This document shows positions 42,243-50,392 of a DNA stretch of 64,000 nt, one piece after another. Numbering within the stretch: the stretch's first letter is position 1; each line of letters opens with the position of its first letter. The stretch is from assembly GCF_018613755.1 (NCBI RefSeq), contig NZ_JAGGPP010000008.1:124001-188000 (forward strand), in the 5' to 3' direction. A program made the translations under genes and the position numbers. Under the pieces are notes generated by a model. The model was not told the DNA's origin, made no database searches, and worked only from the letters and a program-made list of their open reading frames with translations. The DNA is from Arthrobacter sp. ISL-72. GTDB taxonomy: Bacteria; Actinomycetota; Actinomycetes; Actinomycetales; Micrococcaceae.

Positions 42243-42893
42243 TTACTTTTGCAGCACCTCGTGCGTGAGGAACTCGGACACATGGCCGATTTCCTGCTGG
42301 TTGATTCCGTGCCACATGCCGGTGTAGAGGACTTTCGTCAGCTTCACATGTTCGCGCACCCAGCCCATGGTGTATTCGATCTTGTCCTGGCTGATGACGG
42401 GGTCCTGCTGGTCACGGCCCCAGAACAGCGGAACGGTGCCGTCGAGTTCGTCGTCGTGGAAACTCGGGTCCTCTCCCGCGTCCACCACAAACCCGGAAAG
42501 CCCGACGACGGCGGCAAAGTCTGAGGGCCGCTGCCTCAGCAGGGTGGTGGCCATGGCCATGCCCATGGAGAACCCGAGCAGGGTAACGGACGGGTGGTCA
42601 CCTTTGACGTCGTCGAGCCAGTCCAGCACAAAGGCGGCGGCGGTCTTGACCGCATCCAGCGAATAGTCAGCGGAATTGGTCAAAGGGAACCAGGTGAAGC
42701 CGGGACCCATCGCGATGGGTGCACGGACGGACGCCACTGCAAATTCGCCAGGCAACAGATCGGCAAGGCTGAGCAGGTCCTGTTCATTGGCGCCGTAGCC
42801 GTGCAACAGGACCAGCAGCGGCTTTCCCGCGCGGTCTTCGTCAGGAGTGGACCAGAGGACAACAGGGGCAGCGGTAACGTCGGTGTCAGTCAT
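42243..42893 (-). CDS. Phospholipase/carboxylesterase-type alpha/beta hydrolase
   Basis: 216 residues from ATG 42893. Carboxylesterase (EstB/YpfH-like) family: LLVLLHGYGANEQDLLSLAD (about 21-40), nucleophile GFSMGMAMA (about residue 112), Asp in WGRDQQDPVIS and His in GMWHGINQQEI. All triad residues are present. AAGAAT ends six bases before the ATG on the minus strand, suggesting a leaderless mRNA. Divergent from an SGNH hydrolase, with a cluster of GGTAAC inverted repeats in between. Confidence 0.86.
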   Translation of the reverse strand: MTDTDVTAAPVVLWSTPDEDRAGKPLLVLLHGYGANEQDLLSLADLLPGEFAVASVRAPIAMGPGFTWFPLTNSADYSLDAVKTAAAFVLDWLDDVKGDHPSVTLLGFSMGMAMATTLLRQRPSDFAAVVGLSGFVVDAGEDPSFHDDELDGTVPLFWGRDQQDPVISQDKIEYTMGWVREHVKLTKVLYTGMWHGINQQEIGHVSEFLTHEVLQK

Positions 42894-42908
42894 GGATCCA
42901 TTCTTACA

Positions 42909-42950
42909 GTTACCCGCTGGTAACAACCTACGGTGGCGTAGCTTGTTACC
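42909..42950. promoter_or_regulatory. Cluster of GGTAAC inverted repeats between two divergent hydrolase genes
   Basis: GTTACC (42909-42914) and GGTAAC (42919-42924) form one palindrome. GGTAACAA (42919-42926) and TTGTTACC (42943-42950) form a second, larger one that also encloses CTACG/CGTAG (42928-42932, 42937-42941). Three half-sites thus share the centre; probable operator for a repressor acting on one or both genes. Confidence 0.6.
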
Positions 42951-42969
42951 AACGAGGCAGGATGGGAAA

Positions 42970-43833
42970 GTGAGCGAAACTGATGCCATTCCGAACCCGC
43001 AGGACACCGTCGACGCGCACCCGTGGGGCCGCTACGTAGCCATGGGTGATTCCTTTACGGAAGGAATCGGGGACCCCGAGCCCGGAAGCCCCGGCGGGCA
43101 TCGCGGCTGGCCGGACCGGGTGGCCGAGGAACTGAGCCGTGGCCACGCTGACTTCGCGTATGCGAACCTGGCGGTTAGGGGCAGGCTGCTGCAGCAGATC
43201 GTGGATCAGCAGCTGGCGCCGTGCCTTGCCCTCAAGCCGGACCTGGTCACACTTTCGGCAGGCGGCAACGACCTCATCCGGCCCGGTGGTGATCCCGACG
43301 CCCTCGCGGAAAAGCTTGATTCGGTGGTCCATATCCTCAGCCTCGGCGGCGCCACCGTGGTGCTGTTCAACGGACCGGATACTGGTTCCTCGGTGCTCGG
43401 AAGGATCCGCAGCAAGATCGCCATCTACAACGAGAACCTGCGGACAGTGGCGGCGCGCCACGACGCCATCATCGCCGACATGTGGTCGCTTCGCCAGCTC
43501 AGCGATCCGCAGATGTGGGACCAGGACCGCCTGCATTTCTCGCCGTTGGGCCACCACACCATCGCAGCGATGGTCCTGGATTCGCTCAATATCCGGCACA
43601 CCTTGGAGCCGCTCTCCCCTAAGCCCCTGCCCCAGCGCAGCTGGCGCGAAGCGCGGTCCGGCGACCTGGTGTGGGCGCGCGAGTATTTCGTTCCATGGGT
43701 TGTCCGCAGGCTTCGTCACCAGTCATCGGGGGACGGCGTCACGGCCAAGCGGCCCACGGCCGGTCCGGTGTTCGGTCCCGGCATGCCGCTGGGCTCGGGC
43801 GAGGCCGCGGGGATAGCGCGCGGACGGGGGTAA
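42970..43833 (+). CDS. SGNH/GDSL-family hydrolase
   Basis: 287 residues from GTG 42970. Block I YVAMGDSFTEGIGD (nucleophile Ser about 28), the block III region LVTLSAGGNDLIRPGG, and block V WDQDRLHFSPLGHHTIA with the DxxH pair. These belong to lipase/acylesterase enzymes of the SGNH fold (family knowledge). A C-terminal extension of about 60 residues is Pro/Gly-rich. CAGGAT ends six bases before the GTG. Divergent from another esterase; the next gene begins five bases on. Confidence 0.88.
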   Translation: MSETDAIPNPQDTVDAHPWGRYVAMGDSFTEGIGDPEPGSPGGHRGWPDRVAEELSRGHADFAYANLAVRGRLLQQIVDQQLAPCLALKPDLVTLSAGGNDLIRPGGDPDALAEKLDSVVHILSLGGATVVLFNGPDTGSSVLGRIRSKIAIYNENLRTVAARHDAIIADMWSLRQLSDPQMWDQDRLHFSPLGHHTIAAMVLDSLNIRHTLEPLSPKPLPQRSWREARSGDLVWAREYFVPWVVRRLRHQSSGDGVTAKRPTAGPVFGPGMPLGSGEAAGIARGRG

Positions 43834-43838
43834 GGGCG

Positions 43839-44987
43839 ATGGACGCCGACGACGTCGTGCGGCTGCGGCTGCGCCGGCAACAGCTCCGCCCTCCCAACGC
43901 GGATTCTGCCGAATCCGCGTTGCAGAACCTGCTGGCCGTCCAGTCGCAGGAATTCGCGTATGCCCGCTGGTCGCTGGGGCAGCGGACCACTAATCCTTCC
44001 GCGGCGGACGTCGAACAGGCAGTGGCTGACGGCCGGATCCTCCGGACGCACATCCTGCGGCCTACGTGGCATTGTGTGCACCGCGACGACCTTCGCTGGC
44101 TGACGATGCTGTCCGCACCACGGCTGCAGCAGGCGAACGCCCGCACCTACCGGCAGACAGGCATCGACGCGGCAGCGGCTTCCCGGAGCGCCCGGGTGCT
44201 GGCCGGCGCAGTTGCGGGCGGCGCCCACAAAACCCGTGACCAGCTCGCTGCCGAACTGCAGCGCCACGGTTTCACCGCCAAGGGCCTGGAACTTGCGTAC
44301 CTGATCATGCATGCCGAAATCAGCGGCGTCCTGGTTAGCGGAACGCCCGTCCGCAGCGCGGGTGGAGCGCTGAGGCAGACGTACGCACTCTTCGATGAAC
44401 GTGTTCCGCAGTTCCCCGACGCTCCGGTGGACCGTCCTGCGGCACTGACTGAACTCGTCCGCCGCTATTTCACCAGCCGCGGACCGGCAACGGTCAAGGA
44501 CTGTGCCGACTGGTCCGGGCTCACGGTCACGGACGTCCGGCTCGGCCTCCGCCTGATGCTCGAAGCGGAACCCGGAGCGCTGCGGGCCGCGGTGCTGGAC
44601 GGTGTGGAGTTTTACCTCAGTCCGGACGCTTCCGGTCCTGAGGGGGAGACTTCTGATACCGGGACTTCTGATGCAGGGACTTCTGAAGCAGAACTGCAAG
44701 GACGGACCCGGATCGACCTCATCCAGTGCTACGACGAATATGTCATGGGCTATTCCCGGACGCGGCACTTCTTGGGCGGCATCGCGCCGGCTGTTCCGCA
44801 GCGCGACACTCCCCCGCACGTGGTGCTCCAGGGCGGCCGAATGGTCGGGTCCTGGCGCCATGTCCTGGCTCGCGGACGCTGCGAACTGGACATCCGCACC
44901 GGCCTGGACTCCGCCGCCGATCCCGCTATCGACGACGCTGTGGCTGCGTATGGCAGGTTCCTGGGAATGCCCACCACGCGGAAATAG
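43839..44987 (+). CDS. Winged-helix HTH_42 (AlkZ/YcaQ-like) DNA-binding protein
   Basis: 382 residues from ATG 43839. Three winged-helix-like regions typical of PF06224. Near the N-terminus LLAVQSQEFAYARWSLGQR (about 31-49) has Q-S-Q at the place where AlkZ-type DNA glycosylases carry their catalytic Q-x-Q, followed by the conserved RTHILRPTWHCVHRDDLRW (about 68-86). A 15-base tandem repeat encodes a GTSD-rich linker insert near residue 270-285. It follows the SGNH gene by five bases. DNA-glycosylase activity is a hypothesis; many family members are uncharacterised. Confidence 0.82.
   Translation: MDADDVVRLRLRRQQLRPPNADSAESALQNLLAVQSQEFAYARWSLGQRTTNPSAADVEQAVADGRILRTHILRPTWHCVHRDDLRWLTMLSAPRLQQANARTYRQTGIDAAAASRSARVLAGAVAGGAHKTRDQLAAELQRHGFTAKGLELAYLIMHAEISGVLVSGTPVRSAGGALRQTYALFDERVPQFPDAPVDRPAALTELVRRYFTSRGPATVKDCADWSGLTVTDVRLGLRLMLEAEPGALRAAVLDGVEFYLSPDASGPEGETSDTGTSDAGTSEAELQGRTRIDLIQCYDEYVMGYSRTRHFLGGIAPAVPQRDTPPHVVLQGGRMVGSWRHVLARGRCELDIRTGLDSAADPAIDDAVAAYGRFLGMPTTRK
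44647..44691. repeat. 15-base tandem repeat in the AlkZ-like gene
   Basis: Three imperfect copies of a 15-base unit built on GGGACTTCTGATGCA lie head to tail. They encode the TSDTGTSDAGTSEA linker and are absent from the usual family core. Confidence 0.75.
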
Positions 44988-45088
44988 GGCAGGGGCCGGC
45001 GCACTGAAGAGTCGGGCCTGCGGCTTGGAAGGAACGAGCTGGCTGCCGGGGGTTAAACTGAAGGGACACTTCTGAGAGGCCCTCCACC

Positions 45089-45661
45089 GTGAGCAACGTG
45101 TTCTTCTGGATCATTGTCCTGTCGTTCCTGATTCCCTTCGCCATGCGCATGTACCGGAAGTCGGTCCGGGGCAGGAACCAGAACCAGGATTTCAACGGGC
45201 AGTATCCGGGCCAGTTTCCCGGGCAGCAGCCGGGCCGCCCCAACAACCAGCCGCGGGACGGCTACACCCAGCAGGATTACTTCAGCGGCGGTTTCCGGCA
45301 GCTGGGCGGCGGGCAGCAGCCTCCGCTGGACCAGCCCTACCAGAACCCGGGCTATCAGAACTCCGGCTATCAGAATCCCGGTTATCAGAGTCCGGAATTC
45401 CCGGCCACAGGATATCCGGCCACAGGATATCCAGCTCCTGGCGGTCCCGCACAGGTGCCGTATGAGGACAGCCCTGAGTATCCGGCCAACAGGTCGCAGC
45501 ATGAACCGCAGCAACCGGCTGCCCCGGCGACTCCCCCGCCGCCGTCGACGCCCCAGGGGTTCCGCGCCCGCAAACTGGCTGAGCTTGACCAGCAGTTCAG
45601 CAACGGCGAAATCGCCATGGAGGAATACATGGCCAAGCGTGACGAAATCATGAAGGGCTAG
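45089..45661 (+). CDS. SHOCT-domain membrane-anchored protein with Tyr/Gln/Pro repeats
   Basis: 190 residues from GTG 45089 (GAGAGG upstream; TAAACT may be the -10). One N-terminal transmembrane helix (NVFFWIIVLSFLIPFAM), then a disordered central region rich in Gln, Tyr, Pro and Gly with tandem YQNPG/YQNSG units and PATGY repeats, and a C-terminal SHOCT motif (KLAELDQQFSNGEIAMEEYM, about 155-185). SHOCT domains may mediate oligomerisation. Function unknown; stands alone, convergent with mmsA. Confidence 0.82.
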   Translation: MSNVFFWIIVLSFLIPFAMRMYRKSVRGRNQNQDFNGQYPGQFPGQQPGRPNNQPRDGYTQQDYFSGGFRQLGGGQQPPLDQPYQNPGYQNSGYQNPGYQSPEFPATGYPATGYPAPGGPAQVPYEDSPEYPANRSQHEPQQPAAPATPPPPSTPQGFRARKLAELDQQFSNGEIAMEEYMAKRDEIMKG

Positions 45662-45704
45662 CAACTCCCCTCAGGCATCTCTGTCACATAATGGCCTTGA
45701 TTTG

Positions 45705-45742
45705 GCCCGTGCCCCCGCTGCTTCGGCCGCGGGGGCACGGGC
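45705..45742. terminator. Bidirectional terminator between SHOCT gene and mmsA
   Basis: A 14-bp perfect stem, GCCCGTGCCCCCGC (45705-45718) with its complement (45729-45742), on a ten-base loop, between convergent stops. Confidence 0.8.
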
Positions 45743-45761
45743 TGTTCCGTCAGCCTGAGGG

Positions 45762-47246
45762 TCAGTCGACCTGCGGGAAGCCGAGGTCGATCACTGACGT
45801 GGAGGGATCGGGCCAGCGGGTGGTCACTACCTTGCCGCGGGTATAGAAGCGGATGCTGTCCGGACCGTACATGTGGGTGTCGCCGAACAGCGAATTCTTC
45901 CAGCCGCCGAAGGAGAACGTCCCCACCGGAACGGGGATGGGGACATTGACCCCCACCATGCCGGCCTCGACGTCGAACTCGAACTGGCGCGCCGCGCCGC
46001 CGTCGCGCGTGAAGATGGCGACGCCGTTGCCGAACTCGTTCTCGTTCACCAGCTGGACGGCATCGCGGTAGCTGTCCGCGCGGACCACCGACAGCACGGG
46101 GCCGAAGATTTCGTCGTCGTACACCTTCATGCCCGGCTTCACGTGGTCCAGCAGGCTGACGCCGATGAAGAAGCCGTCCGAGTCGAAGTCCTGCTGGCGC
46201 CCGTCCACCACAACCGTCGCGCCTTCGTCTGCCGCCCCGGCCACGTAGGAGGCCACCCTGTCCCGGTGTTCCTTGGTGATGAGGGGCCCCATCTGTGAAG
46301 CGGGATCCGTGCCCGGGCCGATCTTGAGGTCTGCCATCCGGGTTGAGATGGCCTTCACCAGGTCGTCCGCGATGTTGCCCACCGCCACCAGGACGGACAC
46401 GGCCATGCACCGCTCGCCCGCTGAGCCATAGGCGGCCGAAACGGCGGCGTCCGCGGCCATGTCCAGATCCGCGTCCGGCAGGACAACCATGTGGTTCTTG
46501 GCACCGCCCAGCGCCTGGACGCGTTTGCCGTGGTCGGCCGCCCGCTTGTAGATGGACTGAGCGATCGGGGTGGAGCCCACGAAACTGACGGCCTTCACGC
46601 CCGGATGCTCCAGGAGGACGTCCACCGCTTCCTTGTCGCCGTGGACCACGTTCAGGACACCCGGCGGCAGGCCGGCCTCGGCAAAGACCTCCGCGATGAA
46701 GACGGCCGAGGACGGGTCCTTTTCGCTGGGCTTGAGGAGCACCGTGTTGCCGCAGGCCAGCGCGCTGCCGATCATCCACAGCGGCACCATGGCGGGGAAG
46801 TTGAACGGGGTGATGCAGGCGACCACGCCCACCGGCTGGCGCACCGAGTGCACGTCCACCCCGCTGGAGACCTGCTCTGAACGTTCTCCCTTGAGCATGT
46901 GGGACAGCCCGGTGGCGAACTCGATGTTTTCCAGCCCGCGGGAGATCTCGCCCTCGGCGTCGGAGAGCACCTTGCCGTGCTCGCTGGTCAGGATGGCGGC
47001 CAGCTCGGACTTGCGCTGCGTCAGCAGTTCCCGGACGCGGAAGAAGATGTTGGTGCGTTTGGCGAGGCTGGTGGCCCGCCAGCCGGGCAGGGCGGCCTGG
47101 GCGGCGGCGATGGCTTCTTCCACGCGGGCCGCCGAGGCGAGGGCAACTTCCTTCTCCTGCGCGCCGGTGGCGGGGTTGAAGACGGGGCCGAAACGGTCGG
47201 CGTCGCTGACCCGGGCGCCGTTGATGAAATGGGGAATGCGTTCCAT
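45762..47246 (-). CDS. mmsA: Methylmalonate-semialdehyde dehydrogenase (acylating)
   Basis: Oxidises (methyl)malonate semialdehyde to propionyl-/acetyl-CoA in valine catabolism. 494 residues from ATG 47246 (MERIPHFINGARV); AAAAAGGA precedes it. The open frame runs on upstream into mmsB, so the longer version is rejected. Seen: PVGVVACITPFNFPAMVPLW (about 133-152), KPSEKDPS, and the catalytic cysteine in GSAGERCMAVS (about 288). The family-specific KEVALAS and GGAKNHMVVLPDAD fit MMSDH rather than generic aldehyde dehydrogenases. It lies 32 bases downstream of mmsB. Confidence 0.94.
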   Translation of the reverse strand: MERIPHFINGARVSDADRFGPVFNPATGAQEKEVALASAARVEEAIAAAQAALPGWRATSLAKRTNIFFRVRELLTQRKSELAAILTSEHGKVLSDAEGEISRGLENIEFATGLSHMLKGERSEQVSSGVDVHSVRQPVGVVACITPFNFPAMVPLWMIGSALACGNTVLLKPSEKDPSSAVFIAEVFAEAGLPPGVLNVVHGDKEAVDVLLEHPGVKAVSFVGSTPIAQSIYKRAADHGKRVQALGGAKNHMVVLPDADLDMAADAAVSAAYGSAGERCMAVSVLVAVGNIADDLVKAISTRMADLKIGPGTDPASQMGPLITKEHRDRVASYVAGAADEGATVVVDGRQQDFDSDGFFIGVSLLDHVKPGMKVYDDEIFGPVLSVVRADSYRDAVQLVNENEFGNGVAIFTRDGGAARQFEFDVEAGMVGVNVPIPVPVGTFSFGGWKNSLFGDTHMYGPDSIRFYTRGKVVTTRWPDPSTSVIDLGFPQVD

Positions 47247-47278
47247 GGAAAGTCCTTTTTCTGGGGAGCCTGGGGCGG

Positions 47279-48181
47279 CTAGTTGGAGGTTTCGAGTGAG
47301 CCGTCGACGAGTTTGATGATCATTGAGCAGTCCTTGCCGGACTGGCCGGAGTCGATGAGCCGCTGGAAGAGGGCCTGCACGTGCTCGCCGATTTCGAGCG
47401 GCGTGCCCGTGTCCCGCGCCGCACTGATGGCCAGGCCGATGTCCTTGTTGGCGAGCTCGGTGGTGAAGGTCGGGGCGAAATCGTTGTTGGAGGCAGCGGT
47501 GGGAACGACGCCGGCCACCGGGTACCACGTCCGCAGCGCCCAGCTGTCTCCCGAGGACACGGAGGCGATGTCCCAGAACACCTGCTTGTCCAGGCCCAGG
47601 CGGTCCGCCAGCACGGCGCCTTCTGCGGTGGAGGCCAGGTTGATGAAGAGCATCAGGTTGTTGCAGATTTTCGCTGCCTGTCCGGTGGTGGCGCCGCCGG
47701 TGGGAATGATGTTGGAGGCCATGGGCCGGATGAATTCGGTGGCGTCAGCCACAGCGCCCGCCTCGCCACCGATCATGAACGTCAGGGTTCCGGCCTTGGC
47801 GCCGCTCATGCCGCCCGAGACCGGAGCGTCCACGAAACGGAAGCCGGCGGCAGCGGCGGCGTCGTGCAGTGCCTGGGCGGAGGCAATGTCTATCGTGGAA
47901 GAATCCACCAGGAGCGTGCGCGTGTCCGCGTGTGCCAGGACGCCGTCCTCGCCCAGATAGACGGCCCGGGCGTGCTCGCCCTTGGGGAGCATCGTGAAGA
48001 CGACGTCGGCCCGGTCCACCGCTTCGGCGATGCTGGCCACGGGCTTGACCCCGCCCGCTTCGGCGGCTGCCACCGCCTCTGGATTGAGGTCGAATCCGCG
48101 TACCTCGTGACCCGCCCGTGCCAGGTTTGCTGACATGGACCCGCCCATGTTCCCCAGACCGATCCAACTGACTACTGCCAT
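47279..48181 (-). CDS. mmsB: 3-hydroxyisobutyrate dehydrogenase
   Basis: NAD-dependent oxidation of 3-hydroxyisobutyrate to methylmalonate semialdehyde. 300 residues from ATG 48181, with AAAGGAG upstream. Rossmann loop WIGLGNMGGSMSANLARAGH (about 6-25), substrate motif DAPVSGGMSGAKAGTLTFM (about 119-137) and the catalytic lysine in GQAAKICNN (about 171) are complete. It precedes mmsA in one operon, divergent from a LysR-type regulator. Confidence 0.94.
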   Translation of the reverse strand: MAVVSWIGLGNMGGSMSANLARAGHEVRGFDLNPEAVAAAEAGGVKPVASIAEAVDRADVVFTMLPKGEHARAVYLGEDGVLAHADTRTLLVDSSTIDIASAQALHDAAAAAGFRFVDAPVSGGMSGAKAGTLTFMIGGEAGAVADATEFIRPMASNIIPTGGATTGQAAKICNNLMLFINLASTAEGAVLADRLGLDKQVFWDIASVSSGDSWALRTWYPVAGVVPTAASNNDFAPTFTTELANKDIGLAISAARDTGTPLEIGEHVQALFQRLIDSGQSGKDCSMIIKLVDGSLETSN

Positions 48182-48286
48182 GGCGTAAGCTCCTTTGCTT
48201 CGTTGACCAGCGGAAGACGCTGGAAGTTCCGTGTCCACCATCACACCCTGTTAGAGTGCAATCAAGGGGAAAAATCACAGAGGGCA

Positions 48287-48302
48287 TGTGCAATGATGCA
48301 CA
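48287..48302. promoter_or_regulatory. TGTGCA-N4-TGCACA palindrome between mmsB and the LysR gene
   Basis: Perfect 6-bp inverted repeat with a four-base centre (ATGA). It can be read as TGTG-N8-CACA (CRP/GlxR core) or as a LysR-type binding site. It lies 34 bases before the LysR start and about 105 before mmsB. Confidence 0.5.
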
Positions 48303-48335
48303 CAACCTGAGAGGCTGCATCATGAAGGTGACACT

Positions 48336-49241
48336 TTGGACCTGAACCGGCTTCCGAGCCCGGATGACCTGCTCATCCTGCTGACCGTGGCCAGGCTGGG
48401 CAGGTTCAACGCCGTGGCCGAGACCCTGGGCACTACGCACACCACCATTTCCCGCCGGGTCCTGGCGCTGGACAAGCAGCTGGGCGGCCGCACTCTGGAG
48501 CGCAGTCCGCACGGCTGGGAACTGACTGAACTCGGCAGCCAGGCCGTGGCCGCCGCCGAGGCGATCGAGGCAACATTAGGCTCGCTGACCGGAGCCATCC
48601 GCAACGGCGGGGATTCTCTCTCCGGCCTGGTCCGGATCAGCACGTCGGACGGATTCGGGGCGGAGTTCGTGGCTCCGGCGCTGGTCCGCCTGCAGCAGGA
48701 CAATCCCCTGCTGAACGTGGAGATGCTCAGCGCCACCCGGAAGGTCAGCCAGAACCGCTCCGGTGTGGACCTGGAAGTGGTGGTGGGCAGGACGGAAGTC
48801 GCCAACGCGCAGACCATCTTCCTCACCAACTACTTCCTGCGGCTCTACGCGGGTCCGCAGTACGTCACGGTCCGCGGACTGCCGGCCACTCTGGACGAGA
48901 TCCGGGAGCACGGCTTTGTTTCCTACGTCGAGTCCGCCCTGCAGGTGGCGGAGCTGGGGCACCGCTCCTCGCAGCTGCCCGCCCCGAAATCCAGCTTCCA
49001 GGCCACCAGCGTGTTCGCCCAGGTGGAGGCTGTCCGCCGCGGCGGAGGCATCGGGCTGCTGCCCAACTTCATGGTGGCCGATGACCCGGACTTCGTTCCT
49101 GTGCTGCCTGAGCTGTTCCAGCGCCAGCTCCCCATCTGGGCCGTGGCCCGCCCGGAGTCGCTGCGCTCTGCGCAGGTCCAGGCAGTGATTGATGCGCTCA
49201 AGGCGGAGGTGGCGGGCCGCCGGGAAATCCTGGCAGCCTGA
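48336..49241 (+). CDS. LysR-family transcriptional regulator
   Basis: 301 residues from TTG 48336 (GAAGG eight bases upstream). The N-terminal winged HTH (LLILLTVARLGRFNAVAETL ... TTHTTISRRVLALDKQLGGR, about 10-50) has the usual LysR spacing, followed by a periplasmic-binding-like effector domain. It diverges from mmsB-mmsA and is the probable activator of valine breakdown, by position only. Confidence 0.88.
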   Translation: MDLNRLPSPDDLLILLTVARLGRFNAVAETLGTTHTTISRRVLALDKQLGGRTLERSPHGWELTELGSQAVAAAEAIEATLGSLTGAIRNGGDSLSGLVRISTSDGFGAEFVAPALVRLQQDNPLLNVEMLSATRKVSQNRSGVDLEVVVGRTEVANAQTIFLTNYFLRLYAGPQYVTVRGLPATLDEIREHGFVSYVESALQVAELGHRSSQLPAPKSSFQATSVFAQVEAVRRGGGIGLLPNFMVADDPDFVPVLPELFQRQLPIWAVARPESLRSAQVQAVIDALKAEVAGRREILAA

Positions 49242-49264
49242 CGTACTCCTATCGAACGCGGCGC

Positions 49265-50383
49265 TTACCCCTGGAACAGCCGACGTACCACCGTGCCGGC
49301 GGCCAGGGCATCAAGGCCCTCATTGATTTCAGCCAGCGGCCGGGTATCCGAATGCAGCAGTTCCACCGGGAGGCGCCCGGCCCGCCAGTGCTCAAGGTAG
49401 CGCGGAATGTCCCGTTCCGGCACAGCGTCCCCCATGTAGGAACCGAGGAGCCGTTTCCCCGCGCCCGCGAACTGCAGGGCCCGCACCGTCAGTTCCGCCG
49501 AGGGTTTTGGCAGCCCGACGGAGACGACGGCGCCGCCGCGCGTAACCAGGTCCAGGCAGGAGGCGATCACCCCGGCGGATCCCACAGCTTCGACGGCGGC
49601 GTCCACGCCGTCGCCGGTGGCGTCAGCCACCAGCCGGGCAGCGTCGTCGGGAGTTCCCACAGCGGTAGCGCCGCAGTCCCTGGCGAGCTGGTGTTTGCCT
49701 TCGTTGGGGTCGATGGCAATCACAGCAGAAGCACCGGCCAAGGATGCCGCCATCACGGCGGAAAGCCCGACCGCGCCCAGCCCGAAGACGGCGACTGACT
49801 GGCCGGCTGTGACCGCCGCCGTGTTCAGGACAGCGCCCATTCCGGTGAGCACCGCGCAGCCGAACATGGCAGCAACAGTGTCCGGGACGTCGTCGTCAAT
49901 CACCACCACCGATTCCCGTGCCACCACTGCGTAGTCCGCAAAGGCCGACACCCCCAGATGGTGGTTGATCCGCTCCCCCGACGGCGTCCGCAGCAGTGCG
50001 TCCCCGTGCAGCAGGTCGCCGGAGCCGTTGACCTCGGCCGCGCGGTGGCACAGGGCCGGGCGGCCCGAACGGCACGCCCGGCAGTCACCGCAGCTGGGCA
50101 CGAAGACCAGCACCACATGGTCTCCGGCGGAGACGTCGCGGATACCTTCGCCGACAGCCACCACCCGCCCCACTGCCTCGTGCCCCAGCGCCATGGGCAG
50201 CGGCCGCACCCGGGAGCCGTCCACCACCGAAAGGTCCGAATGGCACAGGCTGGAGTACGTGATCGCGATCCCGAGTTCGCCGGCGCGCGGTTCGGGCCGG
50301 TCCAGTTCCTGGACCACCAGCGGGCGGGCGTCGGCGTAGCTGGTTCCGGGCGGAACAGTGGAGTAGAGGACGGCGGCTTGCAT
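49265..50383 (-). CDS. Zinc-dependent alcohol dehydrogenase (MDR superfamily)
   Basis: 372 residues. Catalytic-zinc ligands in SSLCHSDLSV and GHEAVGRVVA, structural-zinc cysteines in CGDCRACRSGRPALC (about 97-111), and the Rossmann loop VFGLGAVGLSAVMAA (about 200-214). It resembles the class III/aryl-alcohol branch. The gene lies nine bases downstream of an MHS-type MFS transporter and is probably co-transcribed, suggesting uptake and oxidation of the same alcohol or acid; substrate unknown. Confidence 0.88.
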   Translation of the reverse strand: MQAAVLYSTVPPGTSYADARPLVVQELDRPEPRAGELGIAITYSSLCHSDLSVVDGSRVRPLPMALGHEAVGRVVAVGEGIRDVSAGDHVVLVFVPSCGDCRACRSGRPALCHRAAEVNGSGDLLHGDALLRTPSGERINHHLGVSAFADYAVVARESVVVIDDDVPDTVAAMFGCAVLTGMGAVLNTAAVTAGQSVAVFGLGAVGLSAVMAASLAGASAVIAIDPNEGKHQLARDCGATAVGTPDDAARLVADATGDGVDAAVEAVGSAGVIASCLDLVTRGGAVVSVGLPKPSAELTVRALQFAGAGKRLLGSYMGDAVPERDIPRYLEHWRAGRLPVELLHSDTRPLAEINEGLDALAAGTVVRRLFQG

Positions 50384-50392
50384 GGGTGACCT

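Noticed and set aside
44647..44691. Short tandem repeats as a CRISPR array
   Set aside because: Units are 15 bases with no spacers and lie in frame inside a gene; no cas genes anywhere in the window.
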